In this document: one piece after another, positions 8,438 through 17,373 of the stretch
How positions within the stretch are numbered: position 1 is the first letter of the stretch
How the letters are laid out: every line of letters starts with the position of its first letter
Origin: PGZG01 sp040235405
GTDB lineage: Bacteria > Pseudomonadota > Gammaproteobacteria > Pseudomonadales > Alcanivoracaceae
DNA length: 64,000 nucleotides
Direction: 5' to 3'
Assembly (NCBI GenBank): GCA_040235405.1
Contig: JBECKT010000029.1
Location: forward strand, 14,028 to 78,027
Program-made: the position numbers and the translations under genes
The notes under the pieces: generated by a model
Seen by the model: the letters and a program-made list of their open reading frames with translations, nothing else
Database searches by the model: none
What the model was told of the DNA's origin: nothing

Positions 8438-9823
8438 ATGAAGTCGCTACTGTTTTCCGCTGCTATCGTGCTTGCCTCTCAGGCAATGGCAGAGGAACGA
8501 CCCGCGACCAAGATCGTCGGAGGCGAGGACGCCTCCCGGACCTATCCATGGATGGCGGGGCTGCACCTGTACCTGCCAGAACAGGATGCCTATCAGGTCG
8601 ATCCATTTTGCGGCGGTAGCCTGATTGCTCCAGGCTGGGTTATTACAGCAGCGCACTGCATTACCACACCGGGCAACGGCGCAGATCCACTGGATTATGA
8701 GCAAACAGCCGAGGCAACTGTGGCGCGGATCGGCCTGCCGGACCTTGTCGATGTGCCCCAGTATTTCGTCAGCAACCTGTTTGCCCACCCGAGGTATGGC
8801 GTCGCCGACGGCAGTGACGATTCCGACATCGCCCTCGTGCAGCTGGCCAGACCGGCTAACGTTGAAACCATCAGCCTCGCCGACAACGACATCATGAACA
8901 ATGTTGAATCATCCCGTATTCTCAACGATGTTGTCCGCATCATTGGCTGGGGAGTTTTCGACGATGCCAAGTTTGATCCGGACAATGCGGTTGCCGGCAA
9001 TCAACCGGATTATCTTCAGGAGGCCGACATTGATTACCTGCCGTTCTCCAACTCACTGTGCAGAGATGCCTGGGGCGGTCTAACCGGAAATATGATTTGC
9101 GCGTGGGAACCCACTGTAGACCAGGCAACCCTGCCAAATGGTCAGGACGCCTGTTTCGGCGACAGCGGCGGCCCTCTGATGATACCGGCGAATACCCTGC
9201 TGACCTCAGGCAGGACTGATAGTGACTGGCTGCTCGGGGCCACCAGCTTCGGCTCAACCAATTGCAATAGCAGCCAGAACCCCGGGGTCTACACCAAATT
9301 GAGCCGATTCTCTGGCTGGATTGAAAACACCAGCAAAAATGCGGGCGATCCCCTGGTTGACGTCAAGGTTTTCCTGAGCATGCCTGCCGGGATCAATCCG
9401 GATAAGGATTTCAACTTCGTGCTGACCATCAGGAACGTTAGCATTAATAATAACGCAAGCACCGTTATCGCCACGGTATCCGCCAATGACAGCTTGCTGA
9501 GCACCGGGTCGAGCGACTGCATCCTTGATGGCGCGACCTGGGCATGCACCGTCCCACGCAGCATGCCGCCGGGCATGAGCCACAAGATTCAATTTGAAGG
9601 CAGCTGGCAGGGCATGGATGAAGCAAGCCTGACCGCGAATGCGTCAGTCCAGGCAGCGCAGGATGATTACCGGATAGCCAATAACTCTCTCAGCGCAACG
9701 ACCCCGGTCTCTGCCTCCTATGTTGCCAAAAAAAATTCAGGTGGCGGCAGCATTGGCTTGCTCTGGTGGGCAGCCCCCCTGTTTTATCGGCGCAGGAAAC
9801 TGCGCAACCAGTCCAGCAACTGA
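8438..9823 (+). CDS. Trypsin-like serine protease with GlyGly-CTERM tail
   Basis: Secreted chymotrypsin-fold protease of 461 residues. A signal peptide (1-18) is followed by a short propeptide and activation site K25-IVGG. The triad is H73 (TAAHC), D130 (DSDIAL) and S243 (GDSGGP). D237, six residues before the serine, occupies the trypsin specificity position, so cleavage after Lys or Arg is expected. An Ig-like or beta-sandwich region (about 315-425) precedes a C-terminal Gly-rich turn (SGGGS), a hydrophobic helix and RRRK, the GlyGly-CTERM sorting signal cut by rhomboid-family proteases in type II secretion bacteria. The 3' end overlaps the convergent monooxygenase gene by 40 bases. Confidence 0.92.
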   Translation: MKSLLFSAAIVLASQAMAEERPATKIVGGEDASRTYPWMAGLHLYLPEQDAYQVDPFCGGSLIAPGWVITAAHCITTPGNGADPLDYEQTAEATVARIGLPDLVDVPQYFVSNLFAHPRYGVADGSDDSDIALVQLARPANVETISLADNDIMNNVESSRILNDVVRIIGWGVFDDAKFDPDNAVAGNQPDYLQEADIDYLPFSNSLCRDAWGGLTGNMICAWEPTVDQATLPNGQDACFGDSGGPLMIPANTLLTSGRTDSDWLLGATSFGSTNCNSSQNPGVYTKLSRFSGWIENTSKNAGDPLVDVKVFLSMPAGINPDKDFNFVLTIRNVSINNNASTVIATVSANDSLLSTGSSDCILDGATWACTVPRSMPPGMSHKIQFEGSWQGMDEASLTANASVQAAQDDYRIANNSLSATTPVSASYVAKKNSGGGSIGLLWWAAPLFYRRRKLRNQSSN

Positions 9824-11418
9824 TCGGCATCGACCAGAGACGCCCGGAACGCCAGATGGCCATCCGGGCGCATCACCCACAGCCCGGCCCCTGCGCCAAA
9901 GCGCTGACAAAACTCACCGTGCTGATCAGTCAACAGGGAAACATCAAACTCTTCCAGCTCCCGCAAACTTTTCGCCGCTGTACCGCCAGCCACAACCAGT
10001 GTTCGCACCCACTTGCCAAATTCAGCCGGCACCCGATCAGCTAGCGCATAGGCAGTCACCAGCTGCTGTGAATCCGGTTCATCATCCAGCTGAATCAACA
10101 GATAGTGGCGTGGATCGCGCAACAGATCGATCAGGTGCAACACTTCATTGCCACAACCCAGACGGGCGTCCGGCACCCGGTCGCCGGGCTCAGGGCCAAC
10201 CTTCCCCGCTGGCCAGCCGGCAGAACCGGCTGCCACCAGATCCGAGTCCCGATAGGCAATATCAAGTTGACTGGCACGACGCAGCAAGCGCCGGCCGAGC
10301 CCCGGCCGACCATTCATGAATTTCAGCATCCAGTCACGCCCGGCACGTAATAGACGATTGCGGGAGAAAGAACCGCGCGACAGCAAATCAACCGAATACA
10401 GCATGGTCCGTGCCACTGGTCGGCGCTCACGTTCATAACTGTCCAGCAACCGACCGCCGCCAATACCACCCAGAAACAGCGCCAGTTTCCAGGCCAGATT
10501 GAAGGCATCACCGATACCGGTATTCATACCCTGGGCACCCAGCGGGCTCTGGATATGACAGGCGTCGCCAGCCAGCAATACCCGATTCTGGCGATAACGG
10601 CTGGCCAGCCGGCGCTGGATGGTAAAACGGGTCAACCAGCGCGGCACCCCCAGTGGCGGACATTCACCAAATGCCGCTGTCAGCCGCTCCCGGAATGGCG
10701 CCAGCGTAACGTCCGACTCGGTATCGTCTGACGCGGCCTGATTGATCACCAGCCGCCAGCAGTCCGGCATCGGCAAGGCAATCATGCTGCCCGTCGAAAG
10801 CAGGAAGCCATGGGAACTGGATCGGGACAACGACCAGTTGATATCAAGATCGGCAATCAGGAAGTGATCCTTCTCGGTGATCCCGTCAAAACTGACGCCA
10901 AGCTGCTCGCGCACTCGTGAATGGGCGCCGTCGCAACCGACCAGCACGGCACATTCGAGCCGATGAATATTCCCTTCAACCAGCAGGTTGGCCACCACAC
11001 TGTCGCCATGCTGGATAAAGGATTGCAGCGAGACGCTTCGCCAGACCCTGCCGCCCAGTGCTTCGAAGCGCTCTGCCAACACTTTCTCAACATCACCCTG
11101 CGGACAGATCAGTAGCGACGGAAACGGCGCCTCAAGGGTGGTCAGGTCGAGCGTCAGCAGCATTCCCTCATCGTTATGTACGGTAACCGAAGTCTGTACA
11201 TTGCTGAGCTGACGTACCGGCTCCAGCACATCAAGAGCATGAAAAATTTCCAGCGTTCTCGAATGCAGGCCCAGCGCTCTTGACCAGGGCATGGGCTCGG
11301 CCAGCTTGTCGATCACCAGGCAGTCGATACCCAATTGCCGTAGTCGGATTGCCAGTGTCAATCCGGTAGGCCCTGCACCGACAATCAATACCGCCGAGCG
11401 GCGCGGCATCAGATTCAT
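9784..11418 (-). CDS. FAD-dependent aromatic-type monooxygenase
   Basis: Flavoprotein monooxygenase of the PheA/TfdB class, about 544 residues, using FAD and NAD(P)H to hydroxylate a substrate. It shows the N-terminal FAD motif VGAGPTG, the DG motif region VGCDGAHSRVR and the second FAD motif GDACHIQSPLGAQGMNTGIGDA. The C-terminal domain is thioredoxin-like (about 430-540), as in phenol hydroxylases. The ATG at 11418 has GGGAG 7 bases upstream; the frame extends upstream to 11517 but that part overlaps the divergent dinB gene and lacks a ribosome site. No pathway partners are adjacent, so the substrate remains unknown. Confidence 0.88.
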   Translation of the reverse strand: MNLMPRRSAVLIVGAGPTGLTLAIRLRQLGIDCLVIDKLAEPMPWSRALGLHSRTLEIFHALDVLEPVRQLSNVQTSVTVHNDEGMLLTLDLTTLEAPFPSLLICPQGDVEKVLAERFEALGGRVWRSVSLQSFIQHGDSVVANLLVEGNIHRLECAVLVGCDGAHSRVREQLGVSFDGITEKDHFLIADLDINWSLSRSSSHGFLLSTGSMIALPMPDCWRLVINQAASDDTESDVTLAPFRERLTAAFGECPPLGVPRWLTRFTIQRRLASRYRQNRVLLAGDACHIQSPLGAQGMNTGIGDAFNLAWKLALFLGGIGGGRLLDSYERERRPVARTMLYSVDLLSRGSFSRNRLLRAGRDWMLKFMNGRPGLGRRLLRRASQLDIAYRDSDLVAAGSAGWPAGKVGPEPGDRVPDARLGCGNEVLHLIDLLRDPRHYLLIQLDDEPDSQQLVTAYALADRVPAEFGKWVRTLVVAGGTAAKSLRELEEFDVSLLTDQHGEFCQRFGAGAGLWVMRPDGHLAFRASLVDADQLLDWLRSFLRR

Positions 11419-11487
11419 CCGGTTCTCCCTGTTATGCTTTGCAATCCGGATAGCGGACCACTGCGTGCCTGCAAGGCTAGCCAAAGC

Positions 11488-12594
11488 ATGACCACGACAC
11501 CACGAAAAATTATTCACGTTGACTGTGACTGTTTTTACGCCGCTGTCGAGGTGCGTGACAATCCGGCGCTGCGCGGCCGGCCGGTGGCGGTGGGGGGCGA
11601 TCCGGGTCGACGCGGGGTGATTGCCACCTGCAACTACGAAGCGCGCCGTGACGGGGTACGCTCGGCCATGCCATCCTCGCAGGCGCTGCGCCTGTGCCCG
11701 GATCTGGTCATCCTGAAGCCGGATTTCGACAAGTACCGGCGCGTCTCGGCCCAGATCCAGACCATCTTCAAGCGCTTTACCGACCGGATCGAACCGCTGT
11801 CACTGGACGAGGCCTTTCTTGATGTCAGCGACTGCGAACAGTTTCAGAACAGCGCCACCCGCATCGCTGAAGCGCTGCGCCAGCAGGTTCGCGACGAAGT
11901 CAGAATCACCGTGTCCGCCGGCGTCGCCCCGAACAAATTCCTGGCCAAGATTGCCAGCGACTGGCGCAAACCTGACGGCCTGTTCGTCATCCGCCCGGAG
12001 CAGATCGCCGATTTTATCGCAGCGCTGCCGGTGGAGAAAATCTTCGGCGTTGGTCGGGTGACGGGCGAGAAGATGCACAGCCACGGCCTGCGCACCTGTG
12101 CCGACCTGCAGGTCCTGACCCGGCTGGAGCTCGGTCAACTATTCGGCAGCTTTGGCGAGCGGCTCTGGCACCTGTGTCGCGGTGAAGACGACCGCCAAGT
12201 GCAAAACAGCCGACGGCGCAAATCCGTCAGTGTCGAACGAACCTTTGACGAGAATCTGAACAATCTGCCGCGCTGGCTCAACGCACTGGCCGGACTGGAG
12301 GAGGATCTGGGCCGGCGGCTGGCCCGCCTTGATGCCCACTATCTGGTCCACGGGCTCTATATCAAGGTGCGTTATGACGATTTCACCAGTGCCAGCTGCG
12401 AGGCGCCGGGAGCCGCGCCGGACCGGGAAGTGTTCGAGAACCTGCTGCACTCGCAGTGGCAGCGGCGGCCGGGAGCAATACGTTTGCTGGGGATCGGCTT
12501 GCGCCTGAAGGATGCCCTGCCGGCACGCCAGCAGGACCTGTTTCCGGAGGAAAAGCGGGCAGCGCTGGCGTTACAGCGCGCCGGCCGCCCGTGA
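11488..12594 (+). CDS. dinB: DNA polymerase IV (Y family)
   Basis: Error-prone translesion polymerase of 368 residues. The palm domain has the metal-binding D12 and the catalytic D107-E108 (PLSLDEAF). The steric gate position is Tyr17 rather than the Phe of E. coli. The thumb and little-finger domains follow, and the tail carries QQDLF, a beta-clamp binding pentapeptide. The frame continues upstream to 11434 but the first ATG that begins the conserved KIIHVD strand is at 11488. No LexA box of the CTG-N10-CAG form is visible in the short gap to the divergent monooxygenase gene, so SOS control is not supported here. Confidence 0.95.
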   Translation: MTTTPRKIIHVDCDCFYAAVEVRDNPALRGRPVAVGGDPGRRGVIATCNYEARRDGVRSAMPSSQALRLCPDLVILKPDFDKYRRVSAQIQTIFKRFTDRIEPLSLDEAFLDVSDCEQFQNSATRIAEALRQQVRDEVRITVSAGVAPNKFLAKIASDWRKPDGLFVIRPEQIADFIAALPVEKIFGVGRVTGEKMHSHGLRTCADLQVLTRLELGQLFGSFGERLWHLCRGEDDRQVQNSRRRKSVSVERTFDENLNNLPRWLNALAGLEEDLGRRLARLDAHYLVHGLYIKVRYDDFTSASCEAPGAAPDREVFENLLHSQWQRRPGAIRLLGIGLRLKDALPARQQDLFPEEKRAALALQRAGRP

Positions 12595-12831
12595 CATCGG
12601 CACCCGGCTGTGGCGGGCAGACAACCATTTCGCCGTCCACATATCAAAGTCCGCCGGCAGCAGATGCGCCATGATTTCAAAGCCCTTGCGCTGCACCGGC
12701 TCCATCTGGCCGGCCAGATAGTCCTGCAGTACCGCGACGCAATCCATGCAACGACCGATGGAGTCGATATCAAGGGTCTGACGGGCGCGCTGGACAGCCC
12801 GGTCGAGATCGTTCAGATACTTGATCAACAT
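12571..12831 (-). CDS. Small hypothetical protein
   Basis: Predicted soluble protein of 86 residues, mostly helical, with CMDCVAVLQDYL and MWTAKWL segments. Its ATG has a good ribosome site (GAGGGG 6-7 bases upstream), which is the main argument that it is real. The 3' end overlaps the convergent dinB 3' end by 24 bases. I recognise no family. Two cysteines spaced CxxC near residues 28-31 might bind metal but could be chance. Confidence 0.55.
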   Translation of the reverse strand: MLIKYLNDLDRAVQRARQTLDIDSIGRCMDCVAVLQDYLAGQMEPVQRKGFEIMAHLLPADFDMWTAKWLSARHSRVPMSRAAGAL

Positions 12832-12989
12832 GACAAGCCCCTCTTCTGTTGACGCTGAACACCATGATCAACGGCAAAGTGCCGGGCGAACCCGACAGCT
12901 GAGCCATGACCATAGCAATAAGCAGATGACAGAAGTAAGCGTAGGCCTAAACGAAATTGTGACAAATTAATATGCTGCGGCAGAATACC

Positions 12990-13014
12990 CCCGGGGCCAT
13001 GTTGCCACCCCGGG
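12990..13014. terminator. Possible hairpin terminator
   Basis: Stem CCCGGGG (12990-12996) pairs with CCCCGGG (13008-13014) across an 11-base loop; TTCTTTTATTT follows on the plus strand. It lies just downstream of the short-chain dehydrogenase gene on the reverse strand, where the T-run is on the wrong side, so it is a weak candidate for that gene. Confidence 0.3.
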
Positions 13015-13042
13015 AGAGTTCTTTTATTTCAGAAGGTTACGA

Positions 13043-13813
13043 TTATCGCGGCTGCATCCGGATGGCGCCGTCAATACGGATGGTTTCGCCATTCAGGAAA
13101 CGGTTTTCGATCATGTGACAGACCAGCGCAGCGTACTCCGGCGGATGGCCGAGGCGCTTCGGGAACTGGGTCATATCAATCAGCGGCTGCTTGACCTTGT
13201 CCGGCGCCGCATTCATCAACGGCGTATTGAAAATACCCGGAGCAATAGTGTTGCAACGGATGCCGAGGCTGGCAAGGTCACGGGCAATCGGCAGGGTCAT
13301 GCCGACCACACCGCCTTTGGTGGCCGCATAGGCGGCCTGGCCGACCTGGCCATCAAACGCCGCCACCGAGGCGGTGTTGATAATAACGCCGCGCTCACTA
13401 TCGTCATTGCCTTCATTGCTGGCCATGGCAGCAGCTGCCAGACGCAGCACATTGAAGGTGCCAATCAGGTTGATCTTGACCACTGTCTCGAATACACCAA
13501 GATCGTGCGGCGCATTTTCCCGGCCCACCGTTTTCATTGCCGAACCGACACCGGCACAGTTGACGCAGACATGGATGGCGCCAAACTTTTCCAGCGTCCG
13601 GGCAATGGCTGCCTGTACCGAACCTTCGAGGGTGACGTCAGTTTCGACGTAGTCGGCGTTGGCGCCGAGCTCCGCCGCCGTTTCCGCTGCACGCTTGGCG
13701 TCACGATCAAGAATCATGACTTTGCCGCCACGGGCCACAATCGCTTCTGCAGTGGCACGGCCCAGACCTGAGGCGCCACCGGTGATAACTGCTACAACCT
13801 TACTGATTTCCAT
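13043..13813 (-). CDS. 3-hydroxyacyl-CoA dehydrogenase, HSD10-like SDR
   Basis: NAD-dependent short-chain dehydrogenase of about 256 residues. It has the cofactor motif TGGASGLG, the NCAG motif, the catalytic serine in NTASVAAFDG and Y-x3-K in YAATK. The overall pattern, including QFPKRLGHPPEYAALV and the C-terminal GETIRIDGAIRMQPR, matches the type II 3-hydroxyacyl-CoA dehydrogenase (HSD17B10) family acting in isoleucine and short or branched acyl-CoA oxidation. The ATG at 13813 has GGGAG 5 bases upstream and is preferred to the ATG at 13825. It stands as a single gene, 218 bases from a divergent thioesterase gene. Confidence 0.9.
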   Translation of the reverse strand: MEISKVVAVITGGASGLGRATAEAIVARGGKVMILDRDAKRAAETAAELGANADYVETDVTLEGSVQAAIARTLEKFGAIHVCVNCAGVGSAMKTVGRENAPHDLGVFETVVKINLIGTFNVLRLAAAAMASNEGNDDSERGVIINTASVAAFDGQVGQAAYAATKGGVVGMTLPIARDLASLGIRCNTIAPGIFNTPLMNAAPDKVKQPLIDMTQFPKRLGHPPEYAALVCHMIENRFLNGETIRIDGAIRMQPR

Positions 13814-14031
13814 GCTGACTCCCATATCGACTGGCTGGTCATAAGGGCCGGGAGTATAACAACGAGATAGCGGCCGACGTCCATTACCAAAACGCTCATC
13901 CCGGCCTCTGCGAGGTCACCCGGGCAGACAGAATAGCTGCACCCCCGGTACCAATTGATCATGGATATAATCAGGCGAGCTTCTTATACTCGAACCCTTG
14001 CCTGTCATTGCTCCGAATCAGGGGGGAAGCA

Positions 14032-14553
14032 ATGCTCGAAATGATCAGTGCTGCGCTAAGGCGCAAACGTCCACCGACGCATAACCTGTTTGATACGGTC
14101 TCGATGGAGTTCCGGGTCGGGCTGTTCGATATCGACCTGAACATGCACCTGAACAATGCCAAGTATCTCAAATTCATGGACCGCGCCCGACTTGAGCATG
14201 CCGTGTCCACCGGCCTGCTCGACAAGTTGCTGCAGGCGCGCTGCAACGCCGTCGTTGCCAACACTGAAATCGCCTACGTTCGCGAGCTGCGCCCTTACCA
14301 GCATTTTTCGCTGGAGACCCGGGTACTGGGCTGGGACGACAAATACCTGTATTTCGACCAGCGTTTCATGTCACAAGCCAAACTGCATACGCACGCCCTG
14401 TTACGGGTGGTGCATCAGTATGGTGGCAAGCCGATCAGCCCGCAGGCGGTACAGGAAATGACCGGCATGAACCTGCAATCACCAGCGCTGCCCGAGTATG
14501 TCGAGCAATGGAAAAAACTGCTGTTAACCAAGAAACGCTACACCGAGAACTGA
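14032..14553 (+). CDS. 4HBT-type acyl-CoA thioesterase
   Basis: Hotdog-fold thioesterase of 173 residues. The N-terminal conserved part reads GLFDIDLNMHLNNAKYLKFMDRARLEH, where the asparagine and aspartate of the DxNxHxNN segment mark the 4-hydroxybenzoyl-CoA/THEM6-like family. The ATG at 14032 follows GGGGGA with good spacing; an upstream TTG at 14008 is rejected. Probably hydrolyses a long or branched acyl-CoA in the cytosol. It is divergent from the HSD10-like gene, which is consistent with acyl-CoA metabolism, and convergent with a lipoprotein gene. Confidence 0.85.
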   Translation: MLEMISAALRRKRPPTHNLFDTVSMEFRVGLFDIDLNMHLNNAKYLKFMDRARLEHAVSTGLLDKLLQARCNAVVANTEIAYVRELRPYQHFSLETRVLGWDDKYLYFDQRFMSQAKLHTHALLRVVHQYGGKPISPQAVQEMTGMNLQSPALPEYVEQWKKLLLTKKRYTEN

Positions 14554-14565
14554 ATTCGTGCAGCG

Positions 14566-15195
14566 TTACTGCCTGGCCACCGACGGTGCATCATCCGGCG
14601 CTTCTTCCGGAAAGGTGAAAAACGGTGCCCAGCGCGGCTCCTCGTAAGTCTCGCCACCGTAGTAAAGGCCCATCTCGTCAAGACGCAGGTTCTTCAACTC
14701 TCGCAGGGCAACGGACTCGGGCACCTGTTGTAATGGCCCGGACTGAACGTAATTCTCGGCATCGGCAACCAACTCTTCCAGCACCAGTGGCTGGTCCTCC
14801 GAATAGCGGAAGTAATAGACCTTGCCACCTTCAATCCGCAGCGGAGTTTCAAAAATGGTTTTCAGAAACAGCATGCTGAGCGGACGACGGGCGTAAAAAT
14901 CGTAGCGCCCGCCATGCACTTCCAGCCAGGAATAGGCGCCGCTCTTGAGGCCGAAAATCTGGGTGCTGTCGATAAAAAAGGTCGGAGCCTGAACTTCCTC
15001 GTAGCCCCACTGATTAACCGGCCGGTACACGTAGATCATTGCATTACGAGGGTCGAGCGTATCCAGCGGTTCAAATACCTTGCCCCTGGCGGCGGAGATA
15101 AAAGCTCCCGAGGTGGTTGGCACACCGATTTTGACACCGGCACAGCCTGCCACCAGAAGTGCCACCAGAAGGGAACCAAGCACACGGGCTAACAT
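14566..15195 (-). CDS. Putative lipoprotein, DUF2846-like
   Basis: Predicted lipoprotein of 209 residues with lipobox LLVAGC and lipidated C18. The mature protein begins with NAMIYVYRPVNQWGY, the strand typical of DUF2846 lipoproteins, followed by FFIDSTQIFGLKSGAYSWLEVHGGRYDFYAR. The C-terminal 60 residues are acidic and proline-rich. The ATG at 15195 has GGAG 8-9 bases upstream; a longer frame to 15261 has no ribosome site. Function unknown; it would be exposed at the outer or inner membrane. Confidence 0.78.
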   Translation of the reverse strand: MLARVLGSLLVALLVAGCAGVKIGVPTTSGAFISAARGKVFEPLDTLDPRNAMIYVYRPVNQWGYEEVQAPTFFIDSTQIFGLKSGAYSWLEVHGGRYDFYARRPLSMLFLKTIFETPLRIEGGKVYYFRYSEDQPLVLEELVADAENYVQSGPLQQVPESVALRELKNLRLDEMGLYYGGETYEEPRWAPFFTFPEEAPDDAPSVARQ

Positions 15196-15344
15196 GTTGT
15201 TTTCTCCGACTTTATTCTTATGGACTGCGGCGCCTGCAGTCAGGCGACTACTATCGCCCATTTACCCGTTCGACTCAATGCCCGACAATCCCCGGACCCG
15301 GAGAAACCACAAGGACTGTTCCGCGCCATGCCCCTGAAACGTCC

Positions 15345-15806
15345 ATGACCCAGAAACCTGTTGGCACGCCCTGCGTCGGCATCTGCTCCACCACCTACGG
15401 CGACACCGTCTGCCGGGGCTGCAAACGCTTCCTTCATGAGGTGGTTGACTGGAACCGCTACAGCGACCCGGAAAAGCGCCTGGTATGGCGCCGACTGGAC
15501 GAGCTGCTCTGCCTGGTGGTGGACAACTACATCGAGGTCACCGACCCGCTCAGGCTGCAGGAGCAGATGGTTCATCAGAACCTGCGCCTGCAGGCGGAGT
15601 TCTCGGCTCCGGCGCGGGTGCCGGAGCTACTGCGTGCCGCGGGCCGCCAGCAAATCGACTGGCCAGCCTTCGGGTTAATGCCGCGACGTCAGGCCGCTGG
15701 CCTGTCGCCCCGGGAGCTGTACGACCTGATCAGCACCGAGTTTCACGCCCTCTCGTCCGCCTATTACCAACGCGCTCATTTGCGCACAGTGAGCGACGTT
15801 TCCTGA
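15345..15806 (+). CDS. DUF1289 domain protein
   Basis: Cytosolic protein of 153 residues. Near the N-terminus it has the DUF1289 cysteine pattern PCVGICSTTYGDTVCRGCKR, in which four cysteines likely bind a metal, followed by an aromatic HEVVDWNRYSDPEKR segment. The C-terminal half is helical and not recognised. In the family this fold is often the whole protein (about 60-80 residues), so this is an extended version. The ATG at 15345 begins the conserved part; the frame extending back to 15159 overlaps the promoter of the divergent lipoprotein gene. Confidence 0.8.
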   Translation: MTQKPVGTPCVGICSTTYGDTVCRGCKRFLHEVVDWNRYSDPEKRLVWRRLDELLCLVVDNYIEVTDPLRLQEQMVHQNLRLQAEFSAPARVPELLRAAGRQQIDWPAFGLMPRRQAAGLSPRELYDLISTEFHALSSAYYQRAHLRTVSDVS

Positions 15807-15810
15807 GCTG

Positions 15811-17136
15811 TTACTGCGCCATGGCAAGCAGCGGATCCAGCTGGAGCAAATCGTCCGCCGTCAACACGCCGGCCTCGTAACGGAGATTCAGCAGGCTGAC
15901 CAGAAAACCGTACCGGGCGCCGGCGTAGTTGCGCTGGGCATCGGCCAGCCGGCTCTCCGCATCCAGGACATCAAGAATGGTCCGGGTACCGGCCTGATAG
16001 CCATTCCCGGTAGCCTCGCGCGCCAGCACGGCAGACTCCACCGCCACCCCGAGCGCATCGGCCTGCAGTCGATCGGCCTCCACTTCGCTGTAGAGCTGAC
16101 GGATGCGGCGTTCGGTTTCGAGATCCAGTCGTGCAAGCTCAGCCCGCGCCGCCTCATACATGTAGGAGGCCTCGCGGCTGCGGGCACGCGCAATACCGCC
16201 GTTCACCAGCGGAATATTCAGCTCGACACCGACTTGCATGTCAGTGCGCTCCTGACCATCGGCAAAATCGGTGGTGTCGTCCTGACGGTAGCGCGCCACT
16301 GCATCCAGTGTCGGCGAATAGGCCGAGCGGCTGGTGCTGCGCTGCGCCTTGGCTACCGTGACATTTTCTCTGGCGCGCTGTAACACCAGACTGCGCTCGC
16401 GAGCCAGCGCCACCCACTCTTCCTCGGATACCGGATCCAGTGCCGGCAACACCGCATCGGCGCGCAGACGCGGCAATACCGCCCGGCCATTATTGGTAAC
16501 TTCATGCAGCGCGGCCTGGGCAGAATTCAACGCCACTTCTGCACGCATGGCTCTGGCGCGGGCCAGATCAAAGCGAGCCTGGGATTCGCGCAGGTCGGTT
16601 TCGGCAACAACACCGGCATCATGGCGATTGCGGGTATCCTCAAGTGCTTTCGCCAGCGCCTCGCGTTCGGAGGTCGCCGTTTCCAGATTCTCGATTTCCA
16701 GCAGCACCCCGAAATAGCGATCCGCCAGGCGCAGCACCAAGCGCTGAATACGATCTTCCTTGTTTACCTCGGCCTGCTGATCCAGCGCATCGGCCTGCCG
16801 CCCCAAGGCCAACCAGTCGCGCCGAAACAGCGGCTGTCGCAACTCGGCACCGTAGGTGTACTGATTGCCGTAGCTGGCATCATCCGGGGTCGGAAACAGG
16901 TTGCTGTCGAACTCACTGCGCCCCCGATAGGCCTGGGCATATGCATTCAATGATGGCAAACGCTGGCCGGACACCGCGCCGGAGCGTGAACGCTCAGCCT
17001 GATAAATGGCCAGCGACTGGGGAATCGCCGGATCATGCTGCACGGCTCTATCAAATGCTTCGGCAATCGTCATGGCCGCCGCGCTATGGCTGTACAGCAG
17101 CACAGAAAAAAACAACAGCGGAATCAGGTTACGCAT
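15811..17136 (-). CDS. TolC-family outer membrane channel protein
   Basis: Outer membrane efflux protein of 441 residues with signal peptide MRNLIPLLFFSVLLYSHSAAA. It has the two internally repeated outer-membrane-efflux halves of the family, with EAFDRAVQHDPAI, GAELRQPLFRRDW and the second-half VELNIPLVNGGIARARSREASYMY. This fits TolC proper, the exit duct for type I secretion and RND pumps. The ATG at 17136 has AAGGA 7 bases upstream. No inner-membrane pump gene is adjacent, as is usual for a shared TolC. Confidence 0.92.
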   Translation of the reverse strand: MRNLIPLLFFSVLLYSHSAAAMTIAEAFDRAVQHDPAIPQSLAIYQAERSRSGAVSGQRLPSLNAYAQAYRGRSEFDSNLFPTPDDASYGNQYTYGAELRQPLFRRDWLALGRQADALDQQAEVNKEDRIQRLVLRLADRYFGVLLEIENLETATSEREALAKALEDTRNRHDAGVVAETDLRESQARFDLARARAMRAEVALNSAQAALHEVTNNGRAVLPRLRADAVLPALDPVSEEEWVALARERSLVLQRARENVTVAKAQRSTSRSAYSPTLDAVARYRQDDTTDFADGQERTDMQVGVELNIPLVNGGIARARSREASYMYEAARAELARLDLETERRIRQLYSEVEADRLQADALGVAVESAVLAREATGNGYQAGTRTILDVLDAESRLADAQRNYAGARYGFLVSLLNLRYEAGVLTADDLLQLDPLLAMAQ

Positions 17137-17225
17137 AGACATTCCTTCATACACAAAGCAGGCGCTGATGAGAACGACATTGCCGGGCCGATGCCACCTG
17201 CACGGGACTGCAGTTTATGAGCTTA

Positions 17226-17310
17226 TGGTGCGCCAGGAGGGACTTGAACCCCCACGCCTTGCGGCACTGGAACCTAAATCCAGCGTGTCTGCCAATTTCA
17301 CCACTGGCGC
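17226..17310 (-). tRNA. tRNA-Leu (anticodon UAG)
   Basis: Reverse strand folds as a class II tRNA of 85 bases including an encoded CCA. The acceptor GCGCCAG pairs with CTGGCGC and is followed by A and CCA. The anticodon arm is CTGGA-TTTAGGT-TCCAG, giving anticodon UAG. A variable arm and the TTCAAGT T-loop are present. It reads CUA and probably other CUN codons. Confidence 0.97.
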
Positions 17311-17373
17311 GCGGCCGGCATTGTAGCAGGGAAGTACGCCAACACCAGCCCTCAGGCCAGTGCTGGAGAAGGA

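Noticed and set aside
11419..11487. LexA box upstream of dinB
   Set aside because: No CTG-N10-CAG palindrome is present in the short intergenic region.
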